Source of the DNA: Prevotella sp.
GTDB lineage: Bacteria; Bacteroidota; Bacteroidia; Bacteroidales; Bacteroidaceae
Length of the DNA stretch: 64,000 nt
Reading direction: 5' to 3'
NCBI GenBank assembly: GCA_017428805.1
Contig: JAFRQC010000043.1
Coordinates: forward strand, 57,841 to 121,840
The translations under genes and the position numbers were made by a program. Below the pieces are notes generated by a model, which saw only the letters and a program-made list of their open reading frames with translations, did no database searches and was not told where the DNA came from. Shown one piece after another: positions 26,404-36,067 of the stretch. Position 1 is the first letter of the stretch, and each line of letters opens with the position of its first letter.

Positions 26404-27914
26404 GCTTCGGGTCTCCTCAATAACTTCACCTTGACAAACCAGCCAAAGAACTCCCTGTCTTTCCGTTCAATCATCATATAGACAATCGACGAGAAAATCA
26501 GCACGAATAACGTGCCTTTAACCAAGAACTGGATGAGGTGAGAGTCGCTCACTGTGAACATCCTGAGAACGCATGTCACCAAGATGCCCATCATCATAAA
26601 GGGCAGTAAGTCGCGGAAGAAAATAAAACGCGAATTAATCTGCAGTTTCTTTGGCCAATAATAGAAATAATAGAACGACATCTGCATGAGATTGCAGAGC
26701 GTTCCCGAGATGGCGATGCTTCTGGCGCCATAGTATGGTATCAGGAACCAGAACACAATGACCATCGTGATGTATGAGAAAGCAGAATAGCGGGTAATGA
26801 GACGTATATCCGTTCCTGCATAGATGATGGCAGACATGCCGGCATTATGACTTCCCAGGAGATTGATGAAATAGAAGTCCATCCATGGAACAAGATACAT
26901 GAAGGAATCACCCAGATACATGTGCATCACATCCGGTGACACGCTGATATATCCAAAAGTCACAAAACTGATCACTATGACCAGATACTTCGTTCCTTGA
27001 TAGGCGACACGTTCAATGACTTCTCTGTTATGCAACGTAACAGCCTTTGTCACAGAAGGGAAAATAGCCGAGTTGAATGAGCCGCCGATAAAACCTAAGA
27101 AAGTATATATGGAAAAAATAATGTTATAATCAGCCACCTCACTTGAATTACAACGTATTCCCAACAGAATCGGCTGCAACTGTAAGGCGCCCCAGGTCAG
27201 CAGTGAGACAGAGAAGATGTTCATGCTGTAAGGCAGCGTCTCCTTGAACAAATTCTTGTCGAAATGAGGCCGGAAGGAGATGTCGGGAATGATGGCTTTG
27301 ATCTTCCGGATCGAGAGAATTGTCCTGTAGATCAGCCCAAGGAAGACCAAACCGGCATAGTATTCCACGATGGAGAACTTGAAGATTAAGGTCAACGCAA
27401 GCACCACAACATTCAGCAGATTGCCAATGAAGCTGATTTTGCTGAAGAAATCCACATATTCCGCTCCCTGGATAAGCTGTCCAAAACAACTGGTATACCA
27501 ATTGAATATAGCATTTAGGGCAATGATATACAAGAGGCTTCGAAGAATCACCACCTGTTCGGGAGTCACCTGGAAGATATCACCGACAAAGAAAGAGATA
27601 CCGAAGATGATCAGCGCATTGATAATGCCGATAGAGCCATAAAAAGTGATACTGGTACCAAACAGTCTCCTGACATTCTCAATATCGTTCTTGGCCAGAT
27701 AGTTGGAGAAATACCTGAGGTTGGTATTTGAGAACCCAAGGTCCAGCAATGTCATATAAATATTGATAGACAAAGCCAAACCTATCAGTCCATAATCCGC
27801 CTTACCGTAGAGTCCGATCAAAATAGGCACAGCCACAAAAGCATAGGCTGCGCTCAGGAACTTGCTGGCGATTGTCCATATAACACCGTCTGCGATCTTA
27901 TTGATGGTACTCAT
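26400..27914 (-). CDS. Wzx-type lipid-linked oligosaccharide flippase
   Basis: 504 residues with 12-14 predicted membrane helices in the MATE/polysaccharide-transporter pattern. It starts IADGVIWTIASKFLSAAYAFVAVPILIGLYGKADYG and includes the family's LDLGFSNTNLRYFS segment. It should flip the undecaprenyl-linked repeat unit across the inner membrane, working with the Wzy-like and Wzz-like products of the same operon. Confidence 0.93.
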   Translation of the reverse strand: MSTINKIADGVIWTIASKFLSAAYAFVAVPILIGLYGKADYGLIGLALSINIYMTLLDLGFSNTNLRYFSNYLAKNDIENVRRLFGTSITFYGSIGIINALIIFGISFFVGDIFQVTPEQVVILRSLLYIIALNAIFNWYTSCFGQLIQGAEYVDFFSKISFIGNLLNVVVLALTLIFKFSIVEYYAGLVFLGLIYRTILSIRKIKAIIPDISFRPHFDKNLFKETLPYSMNIFSVSLLTWGALQLQPILLGIRCNSSEVADYNIIFSIYTFLGFIGGSFNSAIFPSVTKAVTLHNREVIERVAYQGTKYLVIVISFVTFGYISVSPDVMHMYLGDSFMYLVPWMDFYFINLLGSHNAGMSAIIYAGTDIRLITRYSAFSYITMVIVFWFLIPYYGARSIAISGTLCNLMQMSFYYFYYWPKKLQINSRFIFFRDLLPFMMMGILVTCVLRMFTVSDSHLIQFLVKGTLFVLIFSSIVYMMIERKDREFFGWFVKVKLLRRPEA

Positions 27915-27917
27915 CTC

Positions 27918-29408
27918 TTATTCCGGGAAAGAAACCGTGTTTTTAAAGAACTTGGTACAATGATCTGCGAACCTTGGATAGACAGCCTTGAACAATACAC
28001 TGGATCCGAATAGTTTCAGATACTCAATACACCCGGGAATCTTCTTGCCAAAGAGAGACACGGTAAACCAGTTAAACGGAACAGCGTCATCTGTTTGTAT
28101 CCGTTCATCGGTGGCCATATAATAATAGCCGTATTTCAAGGCACCATCCTTTGGTTTTGGTGTCAGTTTATCACCTAACATCTGTACAAGTTCCTCTTTC
28201 GTCTGGGGATTATATCCGACATTCAGATAAAAGTATTCTGATTTGTGCAGATTAATAACAGGTTTTCCCCAGAAACAACTCTCTGCACCCATCGTAGAAC
28301 CCATCACGAGTACTTTATCGGCAATATCCATTAATGCATATGAACTGATAGGACTTTCTGGCGGAATGACTGTCAGACGGCTACTCTGCAATTTGTATAA
28401 ATCAGTATGGTAGGAAGCCTGCAAGCCTTTCAGATTCGGATGAATCCGAAGATAAACGTGAGAATTATCCGGCAGATGGTCTACGACAAAGCGAATTGCC
28501 TCCATTTGGGTCTCGAACAAGTTCCCCTCGTCCCAATCCCCTCCCAAAGACACTATCTCATCCTCTGAAGAGTTATAAATGACAATATTACGCTCATTCT
28601 CATTGTATTCATCCGGGAGTTTATCCTTAACCTGCTGACCAATATAAATAAAGTCATTTGTCGGTTTTCCTGTTCTGCGATTGATAAAGAACGATGATCC
28701 GATCTTAATCTTTTCCTCTTCTGAGCGTTTGGAGTTATTCCATATATCATGACACATACGCGTCAACTGATGGATATCGAGTGGCAAATCGCCCTCAAAT
28801 TCTACACGATAGGCAGGTTCGTTGATTCTCCAACAGACTTCCAAAGACTCGAAATGAATACCCTTTGCAACAGCAATCTCATAAAAAAGGCGATTCTCGA
28901 ACAATCTGCCATTATAGATAGAGATAACATCCGGACGAACCTCCTCTACCAACTGATACGCATAGTCGACAAAGGAGCAAAGCGCCGACAATAACTGGTC
29001 AAAATAAGCACGTTGACTTGGTGTGACCTTACCAGAAGGTTTCCTCGTAATGGTCACGTAATAAGAATGGAGTGACAAGCCTATGTTGACATTTCTATAA
29101 GTAATCTTCTTCAAATCAAAGATGTCATCATAGGAGAAATCCGTCTTGCTTGGGGAGAACTGCTTGGCAGAAATGGGTATTACCTGAATATCAGGCAGAT
29201 AGTTATGAATGATCTGCCGGTGCATATGTCTGCAGACTTTGCAGATGCCCGTGTTTCCATGGATATTGGTAAAGCATGAAGGCAAGGCTCGGTTACAATA
29301 AGCCATCACAACCTCCACACCTTTCTTCCGGTCAGACAGCATCTTGTTCAACATAACCCCTGCGTGGGGACTATGCAATGAGCTGACACAATAGAATAAT
29401 TTCTTCAT
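27918..29408 (-). CDS. putative GT-B glycosyltransferase / capsule biosynthesis protein
   Basis: 496 residues; I do not recognise a specific named family. It is soluble and lacks a signal peptide. The N-terminal half begins MKKLFYCVSSLHSPHAGVML with a Cys-rich GICKVCRHMHRQ segment. The C-terminal half reads like the KpsS/CDP-glycerol-type GT-B fold: VYLRIHPNLKGLQ, SPISSYALMDIADKVLVMGSTMGAESCFWGKPVINL. The STMGAE loop resembles a donor-phosphate binding site. Its position between the PseB-like gene and Wzx fits a role in assembling the repeat unit. Confidence 0.7.
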   Translation of the reverse strand: MKKLFYCVSSLHSPHAGVMLNKMLSDRKKGVEVVMAYCNRALPSCFTNIHGNTGICKVCRHMHRQIIHNYLPDIQVIPISAKQFSPSKTDFSYDDIFDLKKITYRNVNIGLSLHSYYVTITRKPSGKVTPSQRAYFDQLLSALCSFVDYAYQLVEEVRPDVISIYNGRLFENRLFYEIAVAKGIHFESLEVCWRINEPAYRVEFEGDLPLDIHQLTRMCHDIWNNSKRSEEEKIKIGSSFFINRRTGKPTNDFIYIGQQVKDKLPDEYNENERNIVIYNSSEDEIVSLGGDWDEGNLFETQMEAIRFVVDHLPDNSHVYLRIHPNLKGLQASYHTDLYKLQSSRLTVIPPESPISSYALMDIADKVLVMGSTMGAESCFWGKPVINLHKSEYFYLNVGYNPQTKEELVQMLGDKLTPKPKDGALKYGYYYMATDERIQTDDAVPFNWFTVSLFGKKIPGCIEYLKLFGSSVLFKAVYPRFADHCTKFFKNTVSFPE

Positions 29409-29430
29409 TCCAATGATATCCAGTCTGGCC

Positions 29431-30453
29431 TTATTTCACTTCAAAACCAGGAATCACCTGTCTGAATTTCTCACGCAATGTTTCCACTGTATCCCACTGA
29501 TCATTATTATTGGAGGCATAATAAAATCCCTGAGGAACAAAATGGGCATGATGGTGTTTCAGATAGTCCTCATGCGTCCGTTCATCGAAGACAATCGAAG
29601 GAAGGATGGCATAATATTTCCCGACATCGATTGTACTCAGCGAATCTGTGGCCGTAATCATCTCCTCATGGAGTTTTTCGCCTGGCCGTATACCCACCTC
29701 TACCTGTTTCAGATTGGGTGCAATAGCTGTTGCCACATCGGTAATCTTGTATGAGGGAATTTTAGGAATGAACAACTCTCCACCGAGATGATGACCAAGA
29801 GTCCACATGACCAGGTCGACACCTTCCTGCAAGGAAATATTGAAACGTGTCATTCGCTTATCCGTAATCGGCAGTTCCTTAGCTCCCTCATCCCTTAATT
29901 TAATAAAAAAAGGAATTACCGAGCCGCGTGAACCCATCACATTACCGTATCTGACCACTGAGAAACGCAAGTCGCGCCCACCTTTGATATTATTGGCTGC
30001 AATAAACAGCTTATCGGATGTCAGCTTAGTGGCACCATAGAGATTAATAGGCGCACAGGCCTTATCAGTAGACAATGCCACCACGTCCTTGACTCCGCAG
30101 GCGATAGCTGCATCAATGACGTTGACAGCACCATTGACATTGGTTTTGATACACTCACGGGGATTATATTCTGCCGTATCCACCTGTTTGATAGCTGCAG
30201 CATGGATAACCACATCCACACCCTCACAGGCCATCTTGAGACGCTCTCCATCCCTGACATCTCCTATCAGGTAACGCAGCATCGGGAACTTGTCCTGGGG
30301 ATACTTCTGTTTCATGTTATATTGCTTCAACTCACCACGAGAGTAAATCACAATCTTTTTCACATCAGGATAGTCGCGGAGAATCGTTTCCACGAACTTA
30401 TTACCAAAGGAACCTGTTCCACCGGTAATTAAAACGGTCTTACCATTCAACAT
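29431..30453 (-). CDS. pseB: UDP-N-acetylglucosamine 4,6-dehydratase (inverting), PseB/FlaA1-like
   Basis: 340 residues, a short extended SDR. It has the NAD(P) motif TGGTGSFGN, then the catalytic set Asp130-Lys131 (LSTDKACAPIN) and Tyr139/Lys143 (LYGATK), matching Asp132/Lys133/Tyr141 of H. pylori FlaA1. The enzyme converts UDP-GlcNAc to the 4-keto-6-deoxy-L-ido form. It differs from the membrane PglF-like enzyme at the end of the operon, so the locus likely makes two modified sugars. PseC, PseH and PseI homologues are not present here, so the end product need not be pseudaminic acid. Confidence 0.9.
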   Translation of the reverse strand: MLNGKTVLITGGTGSFGNKFVETILRDYPDVKKIVIYSRGELKQYNMKQKYPQDKFPMLRYLIGDVRDGERLKMACEGVDVVIHAAAIKQVDTAEYNPRECIKTNVNGAVNVIDAAIACGVKDVVALSTDKACAPINLYGATKLTSDKLFIAANNIKGGRDLRFSVVRYGNVMGSRGSVIPFFIKLRDEGAKELPITDKRMTRFNISLQEGVDLVMWTLGHHLGGELFIPKIPSYKITDVATAIAPNLKQVEVGIRPGEKLHEEMITATDSLSTIDVGKYYAILPSIVFDERTHEDYLKHHHAHFVPQGFYYASNNNDQWDTVETLREKFRQVIPGFEVK

Positions 30454-30454
30454 A

Positions 30455-31558
30455 TTACTCTTCTTCCTTATCTGACAAACCTAACAAAGGTCTGATTTCA
30501 TTTTCATCAAACAATACCCAAATAGTAGTAAAGAACAATGCCACAATCGTAAAAATCACAATCAGGCGACTCCTATTAGGACCGGCAGGCCACAAAGGAA
30601 CCGTCGCTGGCTCAAGGGTCGTGAAAGCAGGTGTCACCTCCTGAACCCGTACTTTTGCGGCCAACAACTGGGTACCGACAGCATTATAGTTGTTATAGAG
30701 CAATTGCATCTCATTCTCCAGGTCGGTCTGCTTCTGACGGACACTCTCTAACAGCAGATCCTGGTTACTATCAATAAACTCTGCATAGAGACGTCTGGCA
30801 CGTTCATAATCCTTTTTTGCATCCCTATAGAGTTTTTCGGTAAATTCCAGATCACGCTTCGCCTTCTTGGTCTTATACTCCGTGACGATTTCCTGGAAAT
30901 GCTCCTTCACTGAGTCCACCAGCATGGCTGCCACATGCGGGTCCTGGTCGGTCACCTCAATGGAGACCAGCACCTCCTGCGTTTTCAGACTATTAGAAAT
31001 GTCACAGATGATTTTCGTATTGATCATACCAGCAATGGCCGTTTGCTCTGGCGTCAATTCAAACGGATTCACTTTCTCGTATCCCTTTTTCTCTTCCTTC
31101 CGGCTGGAAAGGAACTCCATCATACCCTTTCTTGCAGAAACCCACCAAGGTTCCTTCTGCTCATCCCTTAAGTATTCATAGTACGTCATGGGGGCTTTAT
31201 CCTCAGGACGCTGCACTAAAATGCTGAACAAGCCCGTCTTGAACTCGATATTATTCATCAGGTCAGGAAAGAACATCGGCTTAATGGCATCTCCACCTTG
31301 TGAGCCTCCTCCAAGATTGAAGCCAAAAGAACTTGCCAGCATGGCCAATGTATTGGCACTGCCACCGGAGTTATCCTCTGGAGCCAACTGAATCTTACAC
31401 TTGTAATAATCAGGAATTCCTAATGTGATGATCCATACCGCCATAATAACAGTGGGGATCACCTTAAAATAGGTCTTCTTACGCCGTACCAAGGCTGCCC
31501 AAAGACGAGCGAAGTCAATGATGGGTTCTTTCTTTTTCTTATGTTGCACTGTTTCCAT
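30455..31558 (-). CDS. Wzz-like chain-length determinant
   Basis: 367 residues with membrane helices near 35-55 (TVIMAVWIITLGIPDYY) and near the C-terminus (SRLIVIFTIVALFFTTIWVLF), a periplasmic coiled-coil middle (about 210-300), and the AxxP-type element preceding the second helix (EPATVPLWPAGPNRSR). It is a Wzz polysaccharide co-polymerase without a tyrosine-kinase domain. It sets polymer length with Wzy and connects to the SLBB export protein encoded just upstream. Confidence 0.9.
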   Translation of the reverse strand: METVQHKKKKEPIIDFARLWAALVRRKKTYFKVIPTVIMAVWIITLGIPDYYKCKIQLAPEDNSGGSANTLAMLASSFGFNLGGGSQGGDAIKPMFFPDLMNNIEFKTGLFSILVQRPEDKAPMTYYEYLRDEQKEPWWVSARKGMMEFLSSRKEEKKGYEKVNPFELTPEQTAIAGMINTKIICDISNSLKTQEVLVSIEVTDQDPHVAAMLVDSVKEHFQEIVTEYKTKKAKRDLEFTEKLYRDAKKDYERARRLYAEFIDSNQDLLLESVRQKQTDLENEMQLLYNNYNAVGTQLLAAKVRVQEVTPAFTTLEPATVPLWPAGPNRSRLIVIFTIVALFFTTIWVLFDENEIRPLLGLSDKEEE

Positions 31559-31572
31559 ATCTCATCCAATTG

Positions 31573-34083
31573 TTATTTCACTAAATTGACGACAGAAATC
31601 AACAAAGTCAAGAGCGTAGCCATAGAGGTTCCGACGGCTCCAACCTGTCCAATGACCTCACTGGCGGTCGTCGTCTTAGATGGCACGATAATCTCACAAC
31701 CTGGTTCTATCCTGGCTTTCTTGGCTTTCGACACCGTACCATTCTGATAGACTACAAAGGTACGGGATTTCTTGGCACGGCTACCGAAGCCACCAGCCTG
31801 ATTCACATACCACTTGTATTTTTTACCATCACTATATGCCACCGTATTCGGATACATCACATTACCGTTGATCTTCACCGTTCCGTTATATTCTGGCACA
31901 ATCAGACGGTCACCTTCCTTCAAAGTAACATCATAGTCAGAGCCCGGATTAGCCAGGGCCTTATCCAACTCGATACCAACAGAATATCGTACCGTATCGT
32001 TCTCCACACTGTCACGTGCCTGGTTGATATCATAATCGGCAGCCTCTTCATCTTGCATCACCATATCCAGTCCTGAGTTCTGTCCTTTCTGACGAACCAG
32101 ATCCAACACCTGACGGTTACGGAACTTTTCATCTTCCGTCATGACTCGTTCAATACGGGCACCACGGACATATGCCTGATCCGTTACACCTCCAGCGGCT
32201 TTTACAAGATCAGAGATACGTTGGTTTTTCGTTGAAAGAGAATACTGTCCCGGGAAAAGGACCTCACCATCTACTAATACATTGCGCTGAGGCTGATAAG
32301 CAGGACTACGACGTACAAAGACCTCATCATATGGATCCAGCGTAAAGCTTCTGTCACCGTCAACAACCATTCCGTTCTTAATCGTAAATGAGTACACCTT
32401 AGCAATTTCATCATGTGCCTCAGTTGCCCCTGGATCAGAGATGCGTCGTGACACGTCAACACGAGCCGTAGAAGCGGCATCAGTCAGACCACCAGCCTGC
32501 AAGATAAAGTCTTCGATTGTCTCGTCTTCTGCATATTCATAAACACCAGGCATCTGCACCTCTCCATGAATCGTCAGAGTACGCTCGTTCAATGTCTCAC
32601 TGCGGAAGGGAATGAAAAGAATATCCTCATTCTCCAGAGGCAAATCGGCAACAGTTCCTGCCATGATACCCTCAACATCCACGGAAAGAACCCTGCGCAC
32701 ACGGTCAGGCTTCATACGGTGAAGTACAGCATGTACAGAGAAAGCATCCTCTGTCAAACCGCCTGCACTTTCAATCAAAGAGCGAACGGTATTGTTCGAA
32801 GTCCCCCAATCGTACATACCAGGATGGAAGACTGCACCTTTGATTTGCACAGTGTTTGTATAACGTTCAAGAATAGAGTCAACAGTCACAGAGTCGCCAT
32901 CCATCAGTTTGAAACTACTCATGTCAAACTCAGGAACATTATGGGCAGAGTAATGCTCACCCGAGACACGATTAACCTGTATGCCTTTCTTATATGCCTT
33001 AGCATTGAAGCCACCAGCATACTTAAGCAACGTAGCCAGACTCTCACCCTTGCGCATTTCATAAGCCATCGGACGCTTGACCTGTCCCGTAATGTCAACG
33101 AGGCAGTCGTATGGACCGACCACGATAACGTCATTGTCTTCCAGACGGACATTACCAGTCAACTTGCCATTAAGGATATAATCATAAACGTCGACCACCG
33201 TCAGCTGACGTCCGCCTCGGTAAACCTTGATATTACGAAGCGTTCCAACACCTGTGACACCGCCTGCCATATATATAGCATGGAACACGGTGGAGAAGGC
33301 AGAAAGCGTATAGGTACCAGGGGCTGTCACTTCACCCATCACATTGACCATGATGGTACGGGTCTGACCGACAGTCATCTTGATGTTTGAACTCTTATAG
33401 CGTTGTCCGAGTTGTTCTTTAATCTTTGCATTGGCAGCCGTAACTGTCAAGCCTGCTATATGGATCGGTCCGAAGCCCTGCACTGTGATGGTTCCATCAG
33501 GTGAGACCTCCAACGACTCAGACTTCTGGGAGGCACCATAGATGTCAATGTTTACATGGTCACCAGGGCCAACGACATAATTAGCGGGAGTGGCGATATT
33601 CATCGTCGGTTCGAAAGTCAACATACGCTTGTTGAAGATATCACGACCAAAAACGCGCTTACCATTAATCATCGTGCTCATACTGTCTGGCAGATAGACA
33701 TTCGGTCGTTCCGCAATATCCTCGATCTCTCCTGCTGCACCCAAGGCAAAGGCGTTGGTAGGAGAATAAAGCGGATTGCCCTGGGCATCAACCATCACAG
33801 AGCCATTGCTCTTACGAAGACGGCTGCTCCCGTCAACAGAACCGCCACTGGTGCTTGATGTCGATTGTGAGGAAACCTGCCCAGCATTAACCTGCTGCCG
33901 CACACGCTGCAACTGCTTCATGTCAACACCGCGCTGCATGAGTTTAATCGCAATTTGCGACTGGGAGGTTCCTGCTTTCACCTCCCTCTGGATGTACTTC
34001 AACACTTGAGCGTCACTCATGCCCTGCGCATGTGCCAGCACCGCACTGAACAAGAGCAACATAGTCAAAACAAATTTATTCAT
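31573..34083 (-). CDS. polysaccharide export outer-membrane protein with SLBB repeats (Wza-like)
   Basis: 836 residues. A signal peptide (MNKFVLTMLLLFSAVLAHAQ) is followed by a helical region rich in Gln, a Poly_export domain (NYVVGPGDHVNIDIYGASQK, about 165-240) and several SLBB domains (for example VMGEVTAPGTYTLSAFST, IKGAVFHPGMYDWGTSNNT, IHGEVQMPGVYEYAEDET, VDGEVLFPGQYSLSTKNQ). A C-terminal hydrophobic segment ends the protein. No lipobox Cys is seen. It is the periplasm-spanning or outer-membrane conduit for the polymer. It is longer than E. coli Wza, as usual in Bacteroidetes. Confidence 0.93.
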   Translation of the reverse strand: MNKFVLTMLLLFSAVLAHAQGMSDAQVLKYIQREVKAGTSQSQIAIKLMQRGVDMKQLQRVRQQVNAGQVSSQSTSSTSGGSVDGSSRLRKSNGSVMVDAQGNPLYSPTNAFALGAAGEIEDIAERPNVYLPDSMSTMINGKRVFGRDIFNKRMLTFEPTMNIATPANYVVGPGDHVNIDIYGASQKSESLEVSPDGTITVQGFGPIHIAGLTVTAANAKIKEQLGQRYKSSNIKMTVGQTRTIMVNVMGEVTAPGTYTLSAFSTVFHAIYMAGGVTGVGTLRNIKVYRGGRQLTVVDVYDYILNGKLTGNVRLEDNDVIVVGPYDCLVDITGQVKRPMAYEMRKGESLATLLKYAGGFNAKAYKKGIQVNRVSGEHYSAHNVPEFDMSSFKLMDGDSVTVDSILERYTNTVQIKGAVFHPGMYDWGTSNNTVRSLIESAGGLTEDAFSVHAVLHRMKPDRVRRVLSVDVEGIMAGTVADLPLENEDILFIPFRSETLNERTLTIHGEVQMPGVYEYAEDETIEDFILQAGGLTDAASTARVDVSRRISDPGATEAHDEIAKVYSFTIKNGMVVDGDRSFTLDPYDEVFVRRSPAYQPQRNVLVDGEVLFPGQYSLSTKNQRISDLVKAAGGVTDQAYVRGARIERVMTEDEKFRNRQVLDLVRQKGQNSGLDMVMQDEEAADYDINQARDSVENDTVRYSVGIELDKALANPGSDYDVTLKEGDRLIVPEYNGTVKINGNVMYPNTVAYSDGKKYKWYVNQAGGFGSRAKKSRTFVVYQNGTVSKAKKARIEPGCEIIVPSKTTTASEVIGQVGAVGTSMATLLTLLISVVNLVK

Positions 34084-34127
34084 AATCGATTTTAATAATT
34101 ATTTCCAAGCAATATGGCATCATAGCC

Positions 34128-34658
34128 TCAGACTGGTTTACAGAACCAACGGGTGATACGTAACTCGACGCTGACACCAGCTATGGTCTTTACGAACCAG
34201 TATTTCTTTTGCTTCCTACATAACCTGCCATGAACACCTGCAAAGGGACCATGAATAATCTCGACTTCCTTTCCGACTTCCGGCTCATTCTCCTGCTGCA
34301 TAATGCTGACCCGCTGTTCAAAAGCAGGATCGCACAGCATTCGGAACTCCATCATCTCTCTGTTGGAGATCTCTACCGGAAGGTCTGTATCCCGATGTTT
34401 CAAAATGTAAAGGGGAGTGGCGCATTTGGCGAGCAGGGAAACCAATTGTTTCATGGGTATCTCAAGCTCAACAAACACGTAATTATGAATGACTGGTACC
34501 AAAACCCGATGGGGTTTAAGGTCGTCACCAACCTGCTTTTCCGAGTACCGCATCGGGATAAAACACGTCAAGCCTTCCTGCTTCAAGAAGTCACTCACCA
34601 TCAATTCATGTCTGTTGAAGGTGCGAATCACCGTCCAAATCTTATCGTTCTTTTGCAT
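34128..34658 (-). CDS. upxY: UpxY-family transcription antiterminator (NusG-like)
   Basis: 176 residues with an N-terminal NGN domain (WTVIRTFNRHELMVSDFL, FIPMRYSEKQ, LVPVIHNYVFVEL) and a C-terminal KOW motif (VGKEVEIIHGPFAGVHGRLCRK). In Bacteroides, UpxY proteins are the first genes of capsule loci and prevent premature termination in the leader of their own operon. Here the gene is likewise first, ahead of about 23 kb of polysaccharide genes. The ATG has GGAGGAAGG just upstream; a GTG ten codons earlier exists. No UpxZ partner gene follows. Confidence 0.92.
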   Translation of the reverse strand: MQKNDKIWTVIRTFNRHELMVSDFLKQEGLTCFIPMRYSEKQVGDDLKPHRVLVPVIHNYVFVELEIPMKQLVSLLAKCATPLYILKHRDTDLPVEISNREMMEFRMLCDPAFEQRVSIMQQENEPEVGKEVEIIHGPFAGVHGRLCRKQKKYWFVKTIAGVSVELRITRWFCKPV

Positions 34659-34982
34659 TTTCTTCCCTTCCTCCGGCAAGGCGAACACCCCACCGGAAGT
34701 GATTTAACATTCTGACCATCAAGGATATAGGCAGTCTTATCCCCTCCGCCGGAGAGCTGAAGGCTCGCAGATTATATAGGAATCGACTTTCTATAACGGG
34801 CGCAAAATTACACATTTTTCCCGACATGACCAAAAATAAAAGGGGCAAAATACATATTTATATATAAAAATTTATTTTCTTGCACTTCCCTTGGAGAATA
34901 AGGAAAATGGCCAATCTGACAATTTAAGAGATTTTGTAAAGAAATATAAAGTCTGGCAACTGAGTAAAAAGGCAGGATGACT
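34659..34982. other. leader of the polysaccharide operon and AT-rich spacer after mnmA
   Basis: 324 bases without a gene. The right part (34840-34982) is AT-rich with no clear hairpin terminator for mnmA. The left part is the 5' leader of the polysaccharide operon. It contains GAGC-CTTCA-GCTC and CTCC-GGC-GGAG hairpins (about 34743-34768). A CTTCC...GGAAG pairing could cover the upxY ribosome binding site. Confidence 0.6.
34803..34834 (-). promoter_or_regulatory. consensus promoter of the polysaccharide operon
   Basis: On the minus strand TTTG (34834-34831), 20 bases, then TAATTTTG (34810-34803): an exact match to the Bacteroidetes housekeeping consensus TTTG-N19-21-TAnnTTTG. It implies a leader of about 135 nt before upxY. 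No inverted repeats flank it, so it does not look phase-invertible. Confidence 0.8.
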
Positions 34983-36062
34983 CTATATAGTGATCTCACC
35001 AGAACCCAGACAACGATGATGGTCTTTATCGTAAACGACGCAGAACTGTCCTGGTGCTACCCCGTGGATTCGTTCCTTTGCATGAACCACAAAGCTACTA
35101 TCGCCCGTCTTTTCCAACGTGGCAGGCAGACAGCCTGGGGTGTGACGAATCTTAAAGGTGATTTCCAATGGCAGAGTATCTGAGGTCAACCAATGATAAT
35201 CGTGCACTTTAAAGTCCTGCTGATAAGCTGTATCAGGGTCGTAGCCATGAGACACATAGAGGATATTCTGTTCTACGTCCTTCTTTACCACAAACCAAGG
35301 TCCGCCGCTGAAACCCATACCCTTACGCTGTCCTATCGTATGGAACCACAACCCCTTATGCTCTCCGATGCGCTTACCCGTTTCCAACTCTATCACATCA
35401 CCAGGCTGTTCACCCAAATAGCGACGGATATAGTCGTTATAATTCACTTTCCCCAGGAAACAGATACCCTGCGAATCCTTACGACGGGCATTCACCAAAT
35501 GTTCGCGTTCTGCTATCTGACGTACTTCATCCTTCATATAGTGACCTATAGGGAAGAGTGCCTTCTTCAGCTGCCAGTCATAGATTTGGGCAAGAAAGTC
35601 CGTCTGATCCTTCACGGGGTCAGGACTGGTGCAAAGCCATTTCCTGCCCTCGTTGTCAATCTCCGTCTGAGCATAATGACCTGTGGCAATAAGACCATAA
35701 TCATGTCCGCATTTTTCATCAAAAGCACCAAACTTAATCAGACGATTGCACATCACATCAGGATTGGGCGTCAAGCCAGAACGCACCTTATCCATCGTAT
35801 ATTTCGTCACCTGATCCCAGTATTCACGATGGCAGTCAATCACCTCCAGCCGACAACCGTACTTATGAGCCACAGCCGTTGCCATCTCAAGGTCCTCCTC
35901 TGACGAACAGTCCCATTCCTCCTTCTCCTCTGGACCTATCTTGATATAAAAGCAGTCAGGATGGAGGCCGAGGCGAGCAAATTCATACACCACGACACTA
36001 CTATCGACGCCGCCAGAAAGCAGCACGGCAATTTTCTTATCCCTCAGTTCCTCAGTCCACAT
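34983..36062 (-). CDS. mnmA: tRNA-uridine 2-sulfurtransferase
   Basis: 359 residues. The PP-loop SGGVDSS (16-22), the catalytic Cys105 (PDVMCNRLIKFG) and Cys201 (SQGICFLGK) are all in place. MnmA thiolates U34 of Glu, Gln and Lys tRNAs using ATP and a persulfide relay, in the cytoplasm. It lies five bases after the DUF4421 gene, so the two share a transcript. Confidence 0.97.
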   Translation of the reverse strand: MWTEELRDKKIAVLLSGGVDSSVVVYEFARLGLHPDCFYIKIGPEEKEEWDCSSEEDLEMATAVAHKYGCRLEVIDCHREYWDQVTKYTMDKVRSGLTPNPDVMCNRLIKFGAFDEKCGHDYGLIATGHYAQTEIDNEGRKWLCTSPDPVKDQTDFLAQIYDWQLKKALFPIGHYMKDEVRQIAEREHLVNARRKDSQGICFLGKVNYNDYIRRYLGEQPGDVIELETGKRIGEHKGLWFHTIGQRKGMGFSGGPWFVVKKDVEQNILYVSHGYDPDTAYQQDFKVHDYHWLTSDTLPLEITFKIRHTPGCLPATLEKTGDSSFVVHAKERIHGVAPGQFCVVYDKDHHRCLGSGEITI

Positions 36063-36067
36063 TATTC

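Noticed and set aside
29431..30453. Complete pseudaminic acid pathway
   Set aside because: Only a PseB-like enzyme is present; no PseC-, PseF-, PseG-, PseH- or PseI-like genes are in the window.
34803..34834. Phase-variable (invertible) capsule promoter
   Set aside because: No inverted repeats flank the promoter and no site-specific recombinase gene is nearby.
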